Below, one piece after another: positions 26,900 to 35,776 of a stretch of DNA of 45,025 bases. The notes below the pieces were generated by a model. That model made no database searches. It had not been told where the DNA came from and saw only the letters and a list, made by a program, of their open reading frames with translations. Both the position numbers and the translations under genes were made by a program. The stretch's first letter is position 1. The number at the start of each line of letters is the position of its first letter. Source of the stretch: Dehalococcoidia bacterium (GTDB lineage: Bacteria > Chloroflexota > Dehalococcoidia > Lucifugimonadales > UBA3495); contig PBPE01000040.1 in the NCBI GenBank assembly GCA_002724585.1, forward strand, positions 20,857-65,881, written 5' to 3'.

Positions 26900-28612
26900 T
26901 CAATACCCTATGCTGTAACCATCGTAGCGAGGGTCTGCTGCTCCTTGTAGAACGCCGGTGGAAGAGTCTACTTGAATGATCATTTCTCTCCCAGTAACTC
27001 CATCCCATTGATCCAAAACCCTTACATTGTGCCCCTTGTCTTTAAGAATTTGGATTGTTTCCTCGGCAAATCTGCCTTCCATAAGCAGTTCGTTTTCACA
27101 GATGTGCGGTATGTTAGATTCAGTAGGGCTATGGTTATTTTTCCATCTGGGAGCTTCGACTGCTTCTGATATCGTCATTCCAAAGTCCACCAGATCACTA
27201 ATTATTTGCATATTGGCTTGGACTTGAGTATCCGCTCCAGGCGTTCCTAGAACATATTTCAATCCACCTCTGGGATCTCGATTTACTGAATCCCCGTTGA
27301 AGACCATAACAGGGTTCATTGTGTGCCTAACTCTTTTGCCAGGTACTAGACAATCGATATGATCTTCATCTAGATGCCAATAGGTCATTCGGTTGTTCAA
27401 TAGTATCCCAGTACCTGGGGCTACTATGCTGGAACCCCACGAACTTTGCAGGCTTTGTAATTGGCATACTGCATTACCATTTTTGTCCGCGATCACGAAA
27501 CATGTAGTATCTTCTTCTTCAACTACTGCTCCGGTCCTGATACCCTCACTTGGTTCTCCGGATTGATATGCCCAGGGGTTTCCCTCCATTACAACATCGT
27601 TTGTGCTTGCCATGTTAATGACCTTTGCACGTTCAGATGCATAATCCTTCGACAAAAGGCCTTCTATAGGCACATCGATATAATCTGGATCTGCAACATA
27701 TGCCTCACGGTCACTGAACGCAAGTTTTTTCGCTTCGACCATAACATGTATTGCATCAGCAGTATCGTATCCGAGATGCGAAATATCAAAATTTTCGATA
27801 ATATTTAATTCTTGTAATAGTATATGACCGCTAGAATTAGGAGGGGCTTCGTAAACAGTGTGACCCCTGTAGGTGGTCGAAATAGGATCTTGCCAGCGAG
27901 CAGAGCAGTCGGCCATATCTTTCATGGTCAGCAGTCCGCCTTCGGATTGGACAAAATCTACTATTGATCTAGCAATATCTCCCGTGTAAAACCCTTCCCG
28001 TCCCTCTTTTGCAAGAAGCTTCAAAGTTTCAGCTAGATCTTTCTGATAAATAATATCTCCCGGTTGGAGAGGTTTTCCATTTTTGGTAAATATGGCCGCT
28101 GATGAAGGGAATTCACAAAGAAGATTATCTTGTCCAATGGTATTTGACAGGTAGTGAGTTACAGGGAAACCATTCTCGGCCAGATCTATAGCGCATTGGA
28201 ATAAATCTATAAGTGGAAGGGACCCGAATTTTTCGTGTGTATCTATCCAACTATGCACCAGGCCTGGCACCGACATAGATAGTACGCCTTTGGTAGGAAT
28301 GCCAATGGGGAGGAATCTATCTCTGGTAGCAGCATATGGTGCTGCTCCGGTCCCATTGGATATGCTTATCTTGTTATCTGCTTTCCAATAGACCATGATG
28401 AATCCGTCTCCACCTATGCCGGACATCATGGGCTCCACTACATTGAGGGCAGCTGCGGTGGCTATGGCAGCGTCAACTGCATTGCCTCCTTTTTGCAGTA
28501 TTGATATACCTGCTTGGGAAGCAAGAGGGTGTCCCGAACAAACCATACCATTCTTACCCATTACAACAGGTCTGTGCGATGTGAATTGGATTCCGTGTGG
28601 GGAAGCGGGCAT
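26900..28612 (-). CDS. Gamma-glutamyltransferase family protein
   Basis: A 570-residue Ntn-hydrolase. It should autocleave before the nucleophile Thr in 'EEEDTTCFVIADKNGNAVC', which fits the family 'TTH' site; the large-subunit signature 'GGNAVDAAIATAAALNVVEPMMSGIGGDGF' region is present and the small subunit has 'SIVAPGTGILLNNRM'. It hydrolyses or transfers gamma-glutamyl groups (glutathione salvage, or related amide cleavage). No signal peptide, so the cytoplasm is likely, unlike the periplasmic E. coli enzyme. Start ATG 28612 has aaggag upstream; the long upstream frame extension is antisense to the Fe-S gene tail and is false. Confidence 0.94.
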   Translation of the reverse strand: MPASPHGIQFTSHRPVVMGKNGMVCSGHPLASQAGISILQKGGNAVDAAIATAAALNVVEPMMSGIGGDGFIMVYWKADNKISISNGTGAAPYAATRDRFLPIGIPTKGVLSMSVPGLVHSWIDTHEKFGSLPLIDLFQCAIDLAENGFPVTHYLSNTIGQDNLLCEFPSSAAIFTKNGKPLQPGDIIYQKDLAETLKLLAKEGREGFYTGDIARSIVDFVQSEGGLLTMKDMADCSARWQDPISTTYRGHTVYEAPPNSSGHILLQELNIIENFDISHLGYDTADAIHVMVEAKKLAFSDREAYVADPDYIDVPIEGLLSKDYASERAKVINMASTNDVVMEGNPWAYQSGEPSEGIRTGAVVEEEDTTCFVIADKNGNAVCQLQSLQSSWGSSIVAPGTGILLNNRMTYWHLDEDHIDCLVPGKRVRHTMNPVMVFNGDSVNRDPRGGLKYVLGTPGADTQVQANMQIISDLVDFGMTISEAVEAPRWKNNHSPTESNIPHICENELLMEGRFAEETIQILKDKGHNVRVLDQWDGVTGREMIIQVDSSTGVLQGAADPRYDGYSIGY

Positions 28613-28640
28613 AAATGGTCTCCTTAAAATTATTAAGTCG

Positions 28641-28669
28641 ATTATGATATTGAGTGGTTGTATCGTCAA
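28641..28669 (-). promoter_or_regulatory. Promoter of gamma-glutamyltransferase gene
   Basis: On the minus strand: TTGACG (28669-28664), 17-base spacer, CATAAT (28646-28641). Start near 28634, about 20 bases before the ATG. Confidence 0.6.
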
Positions 28670-28681
28670 TAATGGGGATAA

Positions 28682-28712
28682 AATTAAAGGGCCCCTGGTG
28701 GGCCCTTTAATT
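28682..28712 (-). terminator. Intrinsic terminator of the A-type Fe-S gene
   Basis: Perfect 13-base arms (28682-28694 and 28700-28712, core GGGCCC) with a 5-base loop. Read on the minus strand it is followed by a T-rich stretch (ttttat). It lies 16 bases beyond the Fe-S gene stop. Confidence 0.9.
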
Positions 28713-28728
28713 GTCTGTAATTGTTGTT

Positions 28729-29106
28729 TTAGTGACCGCCGCAGCCGCCACCACCACAGCCGCAACCTCCACCGCCACAGCCGCAACCTCCGCCGCCGCA
28801 ACCGCAACCTCCGCCGCTAGCGTACATGGGGTTGTTGATTACGAAACCAACTTGACCGCCAAAATTTTCCACGTAATCTATAGTAGCTTCTTCTAGGAAA
28901 GGAGCACTATCAGAATCCATTAAGAAACTGACGCCATCCATACTCAGTACTGTATCATCTGCCTGGCTTTCGGTTTCCATGGTTAACATGTACTGTAATC
29001 CACCATCTTGAGACGGCATAGCGACTACTCTTAAGGAGCTTCCAGCTTCTCCTTCTCCCTCGATTACTTCCTTGAGTTTCTCGATTGCTAGTGTTGTTAC
29101 TTCCAT
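28729..29106 (-). CDS. HesB/IscA-like protein with Cys/Gly repeat tail
   Basis: A 125-residue protein. Residues 1-95 fit the A-type Fe-S carrier fold ('TTLAIEKLKEVI', 'SLRVVAMPSQDGGLQYMLTME', 'GGQVGFVINNPM'). The first cluster Cys (family GGCSG) is missing: the site reads SQDGG. The usual C-terminal CGCG is expanded to three GGGCGCG heptads plus GGGCGGH, giving seven Cys and a final His. So any cluster or metal should be held by the tail, perhaps as a metal store or multi-cluster site. RBS agggggaga; terminator just after. Confidence 0.85.
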   Translation of the reverse strand: MEVTTLAIEKLKEVIEGEGEAGSSLRVVAMPSQDGGLQYMLTMETESQADDTVLSMDGVSFLMDSDSAPFLEEATIDYVENFGGQVGFVINNPMYASGGGCGCGGGGCGCGGGGCGCGGGGCGGH

Positions 29107-29228
29107 CTTAATTCTCCCCCTATCTAGGATGCTTAGGAAGGTCTTAGTAAATATATATGCCTAAATTGAAGGCTACCATAGCACCGGGTTACAGTCAATT
29201 AGTATTCGTGCTGCGTAAAGTGTATTTG

Positions 29229-30476
29229 TTATATTGAAGCTAGCTTGGCGAGAGCTAAATTGGCTGCAACTTTTCCAGACACTATAGCTCCATTAATAGA
29301 GCCATTTTCTCGATAATCTCCACATACTAAGACTCCGTTTTCAAGATATACAGTCTGATCTTTTATTCTTGAAAATTTTGGTGATTGGTCTGGCAGTACG
29401 TGAGGTATTACGTAAGAGTTCAGATGCTCCCAATCGTCAACTTCATTGCCGAACCAATCTCGTGCTTGTGTTACCACATCTGACATCATGTCCAAATCAT
29501 TGTCATATTTGTTACCTAGGACTGTTATTGATATTAACGATTTGCCGTTTGGCGCGTATGACATTGATACATTACTAGGGACGCATAAACTATTTATGGG
29601 TCCGTAGCCTGTTCCGTTTAGCGCTAGATAATCTTTGATGCCTGGCGACTTGTCGGCACAAAAGTAAATGCACGTTGAGCCTTTATATGAGGGATACGGT
29701 ACTTCTATAAGGGTTTCTGCGGAAGGACCGTCAGTAGCGACGATCACAGTATCGGCGTTAATATGGTCACCGGAAGATGTCTCGATCGCAGTTCCTGTTA
29801 CGCGTTTTACATGGGTGTTCAATAGAGTTGACTTATGAGGTAGTGATTGTCCCATTTGCGAGGGAATAGCCTGAATTCCTTGCTCTGGAAGAGTCGTCTC
29901 ACCCGCTGACATCATTGAGAATATGAACTCAAACATGATACTTGATGTGACCAATTCGCTATCCCCGAATACCCCGCCTAATAGTGGCCTAAAGAAGGTT
30001 TGGATGATCTGTTCGGAAAAGCCTAGGTTTTTCAGATATTGGCGACTCTGGATATCCTCGCCATTGAAAATGTCATTTAGAGATTTGCTTTTGAGTGCTC
30101 TCCGGAGTAATCCAACTTTCAACTTGTCCTGTAATGATCCTATCGGAGCGCGAAGAGTATTCAGTAAATTTATAGGCTTACGCCAAGGGTCAGCCACTTT
30201 ATGGAACTTATTGTTTATGCGCACGAGACTTCCGGGATAGAACTCATGCAAGTTGAGGGATTCGTAATCTAGTTCCTGCTTAGTGTCAGGATAGGCTGTA
30301 AATAAGACTTGAAACCCTCTATCAAGTAAATATCCATTGATGTAGTCTGTTCGTAGCCTACCCCCTACGGAATCAGATTGGTCTACTAACAAAAATGGTG
30401 TATTTGAGCGATGTAATGCTCGTGCACAGGAAAGCCCTGCCAATCCTGCCCCGACTATTATCACATCATATTTCAT
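29229..30476 (-). CDS. FAD-dependent amine oxidase/phytoene-desaturase-like oxidoreductase
   Basis: A 415-residue flavoprotein. The dinucleotide motif is 'VIIVGAGLAGLSCARAL' (residues 6-22), then 'GGRLRTDYINGYLLDRGFQVL' typical of the amine oxidase/carotenoid desaturase group. The C-terminal FAD motif is 'GVLVCGDYRENGSINGAIVSG'. Such genes are often in light-induced clusters. It overlaps the TIGR01777 gene by 11 bases, so it is the last of a four-gene translationally coupled unit. The substrate is unknown: a lipid, carotenoid or quinone is possible. Confidence 0.88.
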   Translation of the reverse strand: MKYDVIIVGAGLAGLSCARALHRSNTPFLLVDQSDSVGGRLRTDYINGYLLDRGFQVLFTAYPDTKQELDYESLNLHEFYPGSLVRINNKFHKVADPWRKPINLLNTLRAPIGSLQDKLKVGLLRRALKSKSLNDIFNGEDIQSRQYLKNLGFSEQIIQTFFRPLLGGVFGDSELVTSSIMFEFIFSMMSAGETTLPEQGIQAIPSQMGQSLPHKSTLLNTHVKRVTGTAIETSSGDHINADTVIVATDGPSAETLIEVPYPSYKGSTCIYFCADKSPGIKDYLALNGTGYGPINSLCVPSNVSMSYAPNGKSLISITVLGNKYDNDLDMMSDVVTQARDWFGNEVDDWEHLNSYVIPHVLPDQSPKFSRIKDQTVYLENGVLVCGDYRENGSINGAIVSGKVAANLALAKLASI

Positions 30477-31863
30477 AGTCTTTGGACTTTCCTAGATAGT
30501 GATTTAGTGCTTCCTCAATATGTGAAAATATGTGCGTGTATCCGCTTTGCGATAACTTGGTGGAATCTACCCTGGTGCTCGCCAAGATAGTCTCCTTGCC
30601 CATTTGCCCAAACATAATTTTTATTATGAAAGCTGGTATTGTGGCTACGGTAGGCCTGTTTAGGGTTGCTCCTAGCTGTCTGGTAAATTCTTCGTTGGTT
30701 ACCGTGTTAGGAGAAGCAATGTTTATAGGGCCTTCTACCGTCGAATTCAACATCACGTGATGGATTGCGCAGATAGCGTCATCCAGGCTAATCCAACTCA
30801 TATATTGTTTGCCATGTCCAATTTTGCCACCAAAGCCTAGTTTGAAAGGCATCAGCAGTTTTTTTAGTGCGCCTCCCATCGGGTTTATTACTACCCCAAA
30901 GCGTAAATTTACAACACGCATTCCTTGGTCAGTAGCGGATCGTGTAGATTGTTCCCAATTTTCAACTACTTGAGCAAGGAATCCGGCTCCATTTGGAGAT
31001 TGTTCATTTACTAAATCGTTTCCAGCATCTCCGTAATATCCAGTAGCCGACGCGCACAATAGAGCTTTTGGAGGGCATTTCAAATGTGATAGTGATTCAG
31101 TAAGAAACTTAGTGCCATTGATTCTACTATCGGAGATTCTTCCTTTTTTCTTTTTAGTCCACCTACTTTCCCCTACATTCTCTCCCGCCAAGTGGATAAC
31201 GTAGTCAAAGCCCTCAAGGGATTCAATATCGATGATATGGTTTAAAGGGTCCCAAAAAATGGTCCCTTCATCCTCTAAGTCGGAGGTGCGGACCAACCTA
31301 ACTACCTGATGGCCGCCAGTAGATAGATACGAGCTTAAAGCTTGGCCGATTAAACCTGTAGATCCGGATATTAGTATCTTAGTTATTCCATCTGATTGAT
31401 ATCTGCTATGGGATAGTAAGTCTGAACGGAGAACGTTGTGTCTGTAGGTGAACATCTTTTGTAGCAAGTTCTTCACGATGGGCCCACCTAATATATTTCC
31501 TACTATCCCACCACGCATAGAAAACTCTATTTCATCTTCTAATATGCATGTTTCTTCATCTTGTGGTTCCATTTTATGGATATGTTTCCAATAGGCGAAG
31601 GGGCCTTTGATGAGAATGTCTGCGAATTGGCGATCCTGAATGAAATCGATATGTTTCAAAAACCACTTAGAGGATAATGGCCCAAGTTTAGTCTTGATTG
31701 TGATAGTTCCATTATCTTCAATGCTTCCTAACTTCTCTATAGTTTCGGCCGGTTGCCAAGGCGGGGTTAGTCTCTCAAAGGCTCCTTCTCTACAATGCCA
31801 ATTAAAAACCGTGGTTGCTGAGTGGTTTAATTGTGATCGCTTAACGTAGGTTATAGTCTTCAT
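30466..31863 (-). CDS. SRPBCC-TIGR01777 epimerase fusion
   Basis: A 465-residue fusion. Residues 1-150 are an SRPBCC (Bet v 1-like) ligand-binding domain with 'HSATTVFNWHCREGAFERLTPPW', 'GPLSSKWFLKHI' and 'FTYRHNVLRSDLL'. Residues 162-465 are a TIGR01777-type NAD(P)-binding sugar-epimerase-like domain with 'ILISGSTGLIGQAL', 'VIHLAGENVGESRWTKKKK' and 'LLCASATGYYGD'. Known fused forms occur in many bacteria, function unclear. It overlaps the SDR gene upstream by 4 bases and the FAD gene by 11. ATG 31863 with aagga. Confidence 0.92.
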   Translation of the reverse strand: MKTITYVKRSQLNHSATTVFNWHCREGAFERLTPPWQPAETIEKLGSIEDNGTITIKTKLGPLSSKWFLKHIDFIQDRQFADILIKGPFAYWKHIHKMEPQDEETCILEDEIEFSMRGGIVGNILGGPIVKNLLQKMFTYRHNVLRSDLLSHSRYQSDGITKILISGSTGLIGQALSSYLSTGGHQVVRLVRTSDLEDEGTIFWDPLNHIIDIESLEGFDYVIHLAGENVGESRWTKKKKGRISDSRINGTKFLTESLSHLKCPPKALLCASATGYYGDAGNDLVNEQSPNGAGFLAQVVENWEQSTRSATDQGMRVVNLRFGVVINPMGGALKKLLMPFKLGFGGKIGHGKQYMSWISLDDAICAIHHVMLNSTVEGPINIASPNTVTNEEFTRQLGATLNRPTVATIPAFIIKIMFGQMGKETILASTRVDSTKLSQSGYTHIFSHIEEALNHYLGKSKDYEI

Positions 31864-32606
31864 GTAGTGGTCCTTTTCAGTACGGACCCAAGCCCTCCAT
31901 CTACTCCGATTACTTGCCCTGTGACCCATGTATTCTGCCTGTCTAATAGCCAGGTGATTGCTGATACTACCTCAGATGGTTGTCCTATTCTGGAAATAGG
32001 GTGTATAGACTCAGATGAGCGCAATGCGCTTTCATTTCCCGTGATTTGAGAAGTCATGGGCGTATCTATAAGTCCAGGAGCTACACAGTTGACACGTATT
32101 CCTCTGGTTGAGTATGTTGCAGCAGCAGATAATGTCAGCCCTATGACGCCTGCTTTAGTCGCGCTGATCGCGTCGTGGTAGGCCATTCCTATTTTACCGC
32201 AAGCGGCTGCTATTAATACAATTGAACCACCTCTTTTCATCATAACTCTGGATGCGCCTTTCACAGTACCCATAGCACTGGTAAGGTTAGTATCCACGAT
32301 GTCCTGCCACTGCTCAGATGATATTGTGTGGGATGGTTTTAGGAGAGATGATCCTATACAGTTTACAGTCCCATACAGAGAACCTAATACCTCTTCGGCC
32401 TCTGTATACGCTTTACTAATAGATTCAATATCCATGGATCCGATTATGATAATTTTAGAGTCAAGTTCGGCTCCAAGTTCTCTTAGGGTTGTAGAATCTC
32501 GTCCAGCTAACACAAGGTGTTCCTCTTGATCTCTTAAAGTCCTAGCCAGAGTAGATCCGATACCTCCGCTAGCACCCAAAATTAATGTGCCGCTCGTGTT
32601 TTTCAT
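31860..32606 (-). CDS. Short-chain dehydrogenase/reductase fold protein with altered active site
   Basis: A 248-residue SDR. The nucleotide site is kept: 'ILGASGGIGSTL' (residues 9-20), N107 in 'DTNLTS', K151, and the late 'PGLIDTP'. The catalytic Tyr (four before K151) is Ile147, and the Ser position is Ala134 ('LIAAACGK'). So normal hydride transfer to a carbonyl is unlikely. Similar 'HEAIAAAKAG' variants exist as a subfamily I remember only loosely. It is coupled by 4-base overlaps on both sides. Confidence 0.88.
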   Translation of the reverse strand: MKNTSGTLILGASGGIGSTLARTLRDQEEHLVLAGRDSTTLRELGAELDSKIIIIGSMDIESISKAYTEAEEVLGSLYGTVNCIGSSLLKPSHTISSEQWQDIVDTNLTSAMGTVKGASRVMMKRGGSIVLIAAACGKIGMAYHDAISATKAGVIGLTLSAAATYSTRGIRVNCVAPGLIDTPMTSQITGNESALRSSESIHPISRIGQPSEVVSAITWLLDRQNTWVTGQVIGVDGGLGSVLKRTTT

Positions 32607-34072
32607 AAGTCCTCTTTATGCAGTTGGATGTACCGGCCGATATTGTTTATCATGCCAGAGAAAACTAAGTTATGAATCGGGTACAGTGCGTACCAATACA
32701 ACAATCCTCCTACTCCTACGGGATCAAAGATTGCGGTTTGGGTTAGTATGGTCTCATTTTCCTTCTGACTTACTTGGAATTCTAACCATGCGCGTCCCGG
32801 GACTTTCATCTCGGCAATCAGCAGAAGTCGTTGGAATGGTTCGTACGCCTCTACCCGCCACCAATCTATAGTGTCCCCCACAGTAATGGTTTCAGGGTGT
32901 TTACGACCTCTACGAATACCAACGCCTCCAAATAATAGGTCTAGGAATCCACGTATCTGCCACAACCAATTTCCGTAGTACCATCCTTGTCGACCGCCAA
33001 TACGTTGTATTGGTATAAATGCCTCTTGCTGTCCTACAGAGACACTTATCCTTCGCATATCGAGTAGTCTTGGCCCAAACCTTACTCCTCCCCAATGTTT
33101 GATCGGACCTGAAGAAGATTGAGCGTCAGACCATCGCGTTTCGGCAAAGTCTCGATCTTCATCTTCTAGTGCTTTACTAATGGCATCAGTAACACCACTT
33201 GGTATAAGGTTGAAATAATGTTGTGCTGTGGTGCTATTTACTACACTGGGATATCTCATGCTATCGATTAGTTTGCGCCCTATGCGAGCATAAACGGGAG
33301 TGACGAGTCCCAGCCACAGACTGGACAGTCTAGGAGTCAGGACAGGTACTGCTAACATGAGGCGTTTTAGTCCTCTCTGTCGGGCGTACTCTTTCATGAT
33401 TTGCCCGTAGGACATTATTTCAGCACCTCCAATTTCTACGATTATATCTTCGTATTTCGGCAATTCGATGCTTTCTATTAGATATTTGAGTACGTCGTCT
33501 ATTGATATTGGTTGCGATGGGGTTGAGACCCATCTGGGAGTTATCATTACTGGCAAACGTTCTACTAGGCTGCGGACTAACTCGAAAGATAAGCTGCCTG
33601 ATCCAACAATGACGGATGCTCTGAATTCAATAACGGGGACCTCTGATTCTCTTAATATCGACCCTACTTCCTGCCTGCTCAGTAGGTGCGGCGATAACTT
33701 CTTAGTTGATTCGCCAAGGCCACCAAGATAGATTATTCGTCTGATCCCGGCAGATTTAGCAGCATAGGCGAAATTCCTAGCACATTCTGTTTCTAGATCC
33801 ATAAAGGATTTAGCTGACCCCATCGAGTGGACTAGATAAAATGCTGTATCAATTCCATTCATAGCATGTTCAATCGATTGGGAACTTAGCATATCTCCCG
33901 ATATAATTTCGGTGTTTTGCGATACTTTTGATGCAAGGGAATCTGAATTTCTTGCAAAACACCGAACGCTATACCCCATTTTTTCCAACATTGGGACTAA
34001 TCTGCCGCCAATGTAGCCCGTTGCTCCTGTTACTAATATCCGGTGATTTCTGGTTAGGCTGGTATTAGACAT
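32603..34072 (-). CDS. NAD(P)-binding SDR with C-terminal DUF2867
   Basis: A 489-residue protein. Residues 10-300 are an atypical extended SDR ('ILVTGATGYIGGRLVPML', 'AFYLVHSMGSAKSFMDLE', 'RIIYLGGLGE'). Residues about 330-489 are the DUF2867 SRPBCC-like domain ('WGGVRFGPRLLDMRRISV' and 'GWYYGNWLWQIRGFLDLLFGGVG'). This gene type often sits with photolyase and other light-response genes. It starts 196 bases downstream of the photolyase gene, so it may have its own promoter. It overlaps the next SDR by 4 bases. Confidence 0.9.
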   Translation of the reverse strand: MSNTSLTRNHRILVTGATGYIGGRLVPMLEKMGYSVRCFARNSDSLASKVSQNTEIISGDMLSSQSIEHAMNGIDTAFYLVHSMGSAKSFMDLETECARNFAYAAKSAGIRRIIYLGGLGESTKKLSPHLLSRQEVGSILRESEVPVIEFRASVIVGSGSLSFELVRSLVERLPVMITPRWVSTPSQPISIDDVLKYLIESIELPKYEDIIVEIGGAEIMSYGQIMKEYARQRGLKRLMLAVPVLTPRLSSLWLGLVTPVYARIGRKLIDSMRYPSVVNSTTAQHYFNLIPSGVTDAISKALEDEDRDFAETRWSDAQSSSGPIKHWGGVRFGPRLLDMRRISVSVGQQEAFIPIQRIGGRQGWYYGNWLWQIRGFLDLLFGGVGIRRGRKHPETITVGDTIDWWRVEAYEPFQRLLLIAEMKVPGRAWLEFQVSQKENETILTQTAIFDPVGVGGLLYWYALYPIHNLVFSGMINNIGRYIQLHKEDL

Positions 34073-34268
34073 TATGAGATTTAAGACAACTCCTTACTTG
34101 AGTAAAAATGCAGTACTTGTTCCTCTTTCATTATTGGAAGAAATGACAATAAATGAATTCGTTAAGCCAGTTAATCTGGACTATAGTGTATACGTTTATT
34201 TTCTCTGATTAGGATGTTCAGTGCATCGATTATGGCAAGAGCTAAGAATTTGAATAAGTGGTGAGATA

Positions 34269-35744
34269 TCAATTGTGTTTTCTCCCCAGATCGTAAAGTA
34301 GTTTAGCTTGCTTATATGCAGCTAAACTACGAATGCGGGATGTTTTGTAATCAACAATAGGCCTTGGATAATCTACACCTAAACTGATCTGCGCTCTTTG
34401 TAATATATCTGGTGGTGCTAACCATGGATGGTGAATCCAGGGCTCAGATAATTGAGATAATTCAGGTATCCATTGATGGATAAATGATCCATCAGGGTCG
34501 GTTTTTTGAGATTGTGTCAGCGGATTAAAGATCCTAAAGTAGGGTGATGAGTCGGTCCCGCACCCGGCTATCCATTTCCATCCTAAATTATTACTTGCCT
34601 CGTTGGCATCTACCAATAAGTAAGAGAACCACTCTGCCCCTTTCTGCCATGGTATAAGTAAATTCTTAATTAAGAAAGATGCCACGACCATGCGAAGCCT
34701 ATTATTCATCCAGCCAGTGCTTTTAAGCTGTCTCATTGCTGCGTCGATTATGGGGTAACCCGTCTCCCCTGATTGCCAAGCAGTTAAGTGGTTTTTATTA
34801 TCGTCCCAAATGAAATGATCGAGAACTGTATTGCTTGGTTCGCTATTAGATGCGGGAAAATGCGTAATGATGTAGTTAGCGAACTCTCTCCAGCCTAGTT
34901 CTGTAATGAATTTGTCTTCATGTAAAGTTGCTGAAGCTGTTGCCTTCAGCCTTTGTTGGTCTAGTTCTTGGAGTATCTGAGCCGGTCCTATTTCTCCGAA
35001 GCTTAAATGGGGCGATAGCATCGACGTTCCAGTAATATCTGAACGCTCTCTATTTTCGGAGTAATATTCGTATGAAGTTAGGAGAAATTCTTTAAGTTTT
35101 CTATTGGAGGATGCCTCTCCGGGGGTCCACATTGGTTTTATACATGATACTTCCCTAAAACTTGAACCTTCGTTCATTTCTGTGGGTTGGACTGTATTAG
35201 GCCACAGCATAGGACTCGAAAATTGTTCGGACCTCAGTGGCAGAGGCAGTGGGTTTGGTTCTTGTAGCGTTAAACAATGTTTCCAAAATGCGCCGAACTT
35301 TTTATAAGGATGATTGTTAGCTTTATATATAGTCCTTGGATCAAATAAATAATTAGAGTTGAATGCTTTCAATACGATATTCTGTGGTCTTAGAGCTTCT
35401 TCGACCAAACTCTGTGTTTGTATTTCAGAGGGTTCGTATCTTTCGTTAAAATAGACATGATCAGCGTGTGTTTCCGAGGCCAGGCCGCGAAGCTCTTTAT
35501 GGGCATATCCTTTCCTGATAATTAGACGAGAACCCATGTGGCTTAATGAATCTGACAAATGTCGCAAGGAAACTCTAAGCCACCGTTCAGAATGAGGGCC
35601 GTTGAAAGTACAATCACTTGACTTGTCGTTCCATATAAATACTGGGATAACAGGTTTTTGAGAGGATAGAGCTGCGCTTAGAGCTAGATTCCCTTCCAAG
35701 CGCAGATCGTTCCTAAACCATACTATTACTGGTTGCGGTTGCAT
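34269..35744 (-). CDS. Deoxyribodipyrimidine photolyase (cryptochrome/photolyase family)
   Basis: A 491-residue flavoprotein that uses blue/near-UV light to split pyrimidine dimers. N-terminal antenna domain starts 'VIVWFRNDLRLEGNLAL'. FAD-binding/catalytic motifs: 'LGWREFANYIITHFP', 'TGYPIIDAAMRQLKSTGWMNNRLRM', 'ASFLIKNLLIPWQKGAEWF', and 'GTDSSPYFRIFNPLTQS'. Class I CPD photolyase is most likely; no cryptochrome C-terminal tail. RBS gggag is present. It follows the DICT-USP gene by 32 bases, so they are probably one transcript. Confidence 0.94.
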   Translation of the reverse strand: MQPQPVIVWFRNDLRLEGNLALSAALSSQKPVIPVFIWNDKSSDCTFNGPHSERWLRVSLRHLSDSLSHMGSRLIIRKGYAHKELRGLASETHADHVYFNERYEPSEIQTQSLVEEALRPQNIVLKAFNSNYLFDPRTIYKANNHPYKKFGAFWKHCLTLQEPNPLPLPLRSEQFSSPMLWPNTVQPTEMNEGSSFREVSCIKPMWTPGEASSNRKLKEFLLTSYEYYSENRERSDITGTSMLSPHLSFGEIGPAQILQELDQQRLKATASATLHEDKFITELGWREFANYIITHFPASNSEPSNTVLDHFIWDDNKNHLTAWQSGETGYPIIDAAMRQLKSTGWMNNRLRMVVASFLIKNLLIPWQKGAEWFSYLLVDANEASNNLGWKWIAGCGTDSSPYFRIFNPLTQSQKTDPDGSFIHQWIPELSQLSEPWIHHPWLAPPDILQRAQISLGVDYPRPIVDYKTSRIRSLAAYKQAKLLYDLGRKHN

Positions 35745-35776
35745 TTAATCTATCTCCCACACTGAATTACAATATT

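Noticed and set aside
28613-28807. N-terminal extension of the gamma-glutamyltransferase frame (Arg/Leu/Trp-rich)
   Set aside because: It is antisense to the Cys/Gly repeat tail of the Fe-S gene and crosses a terminator and a promoter. The ATG at 28612 has a strong RBS.
28395-28896. Plus-strand open frames rich in Ala/Thr and Arg/His
   Set aside because: They are antisense to the gamma-glutamyltransferase and Fe-S genes and come from the repeat DNA; no RBS.
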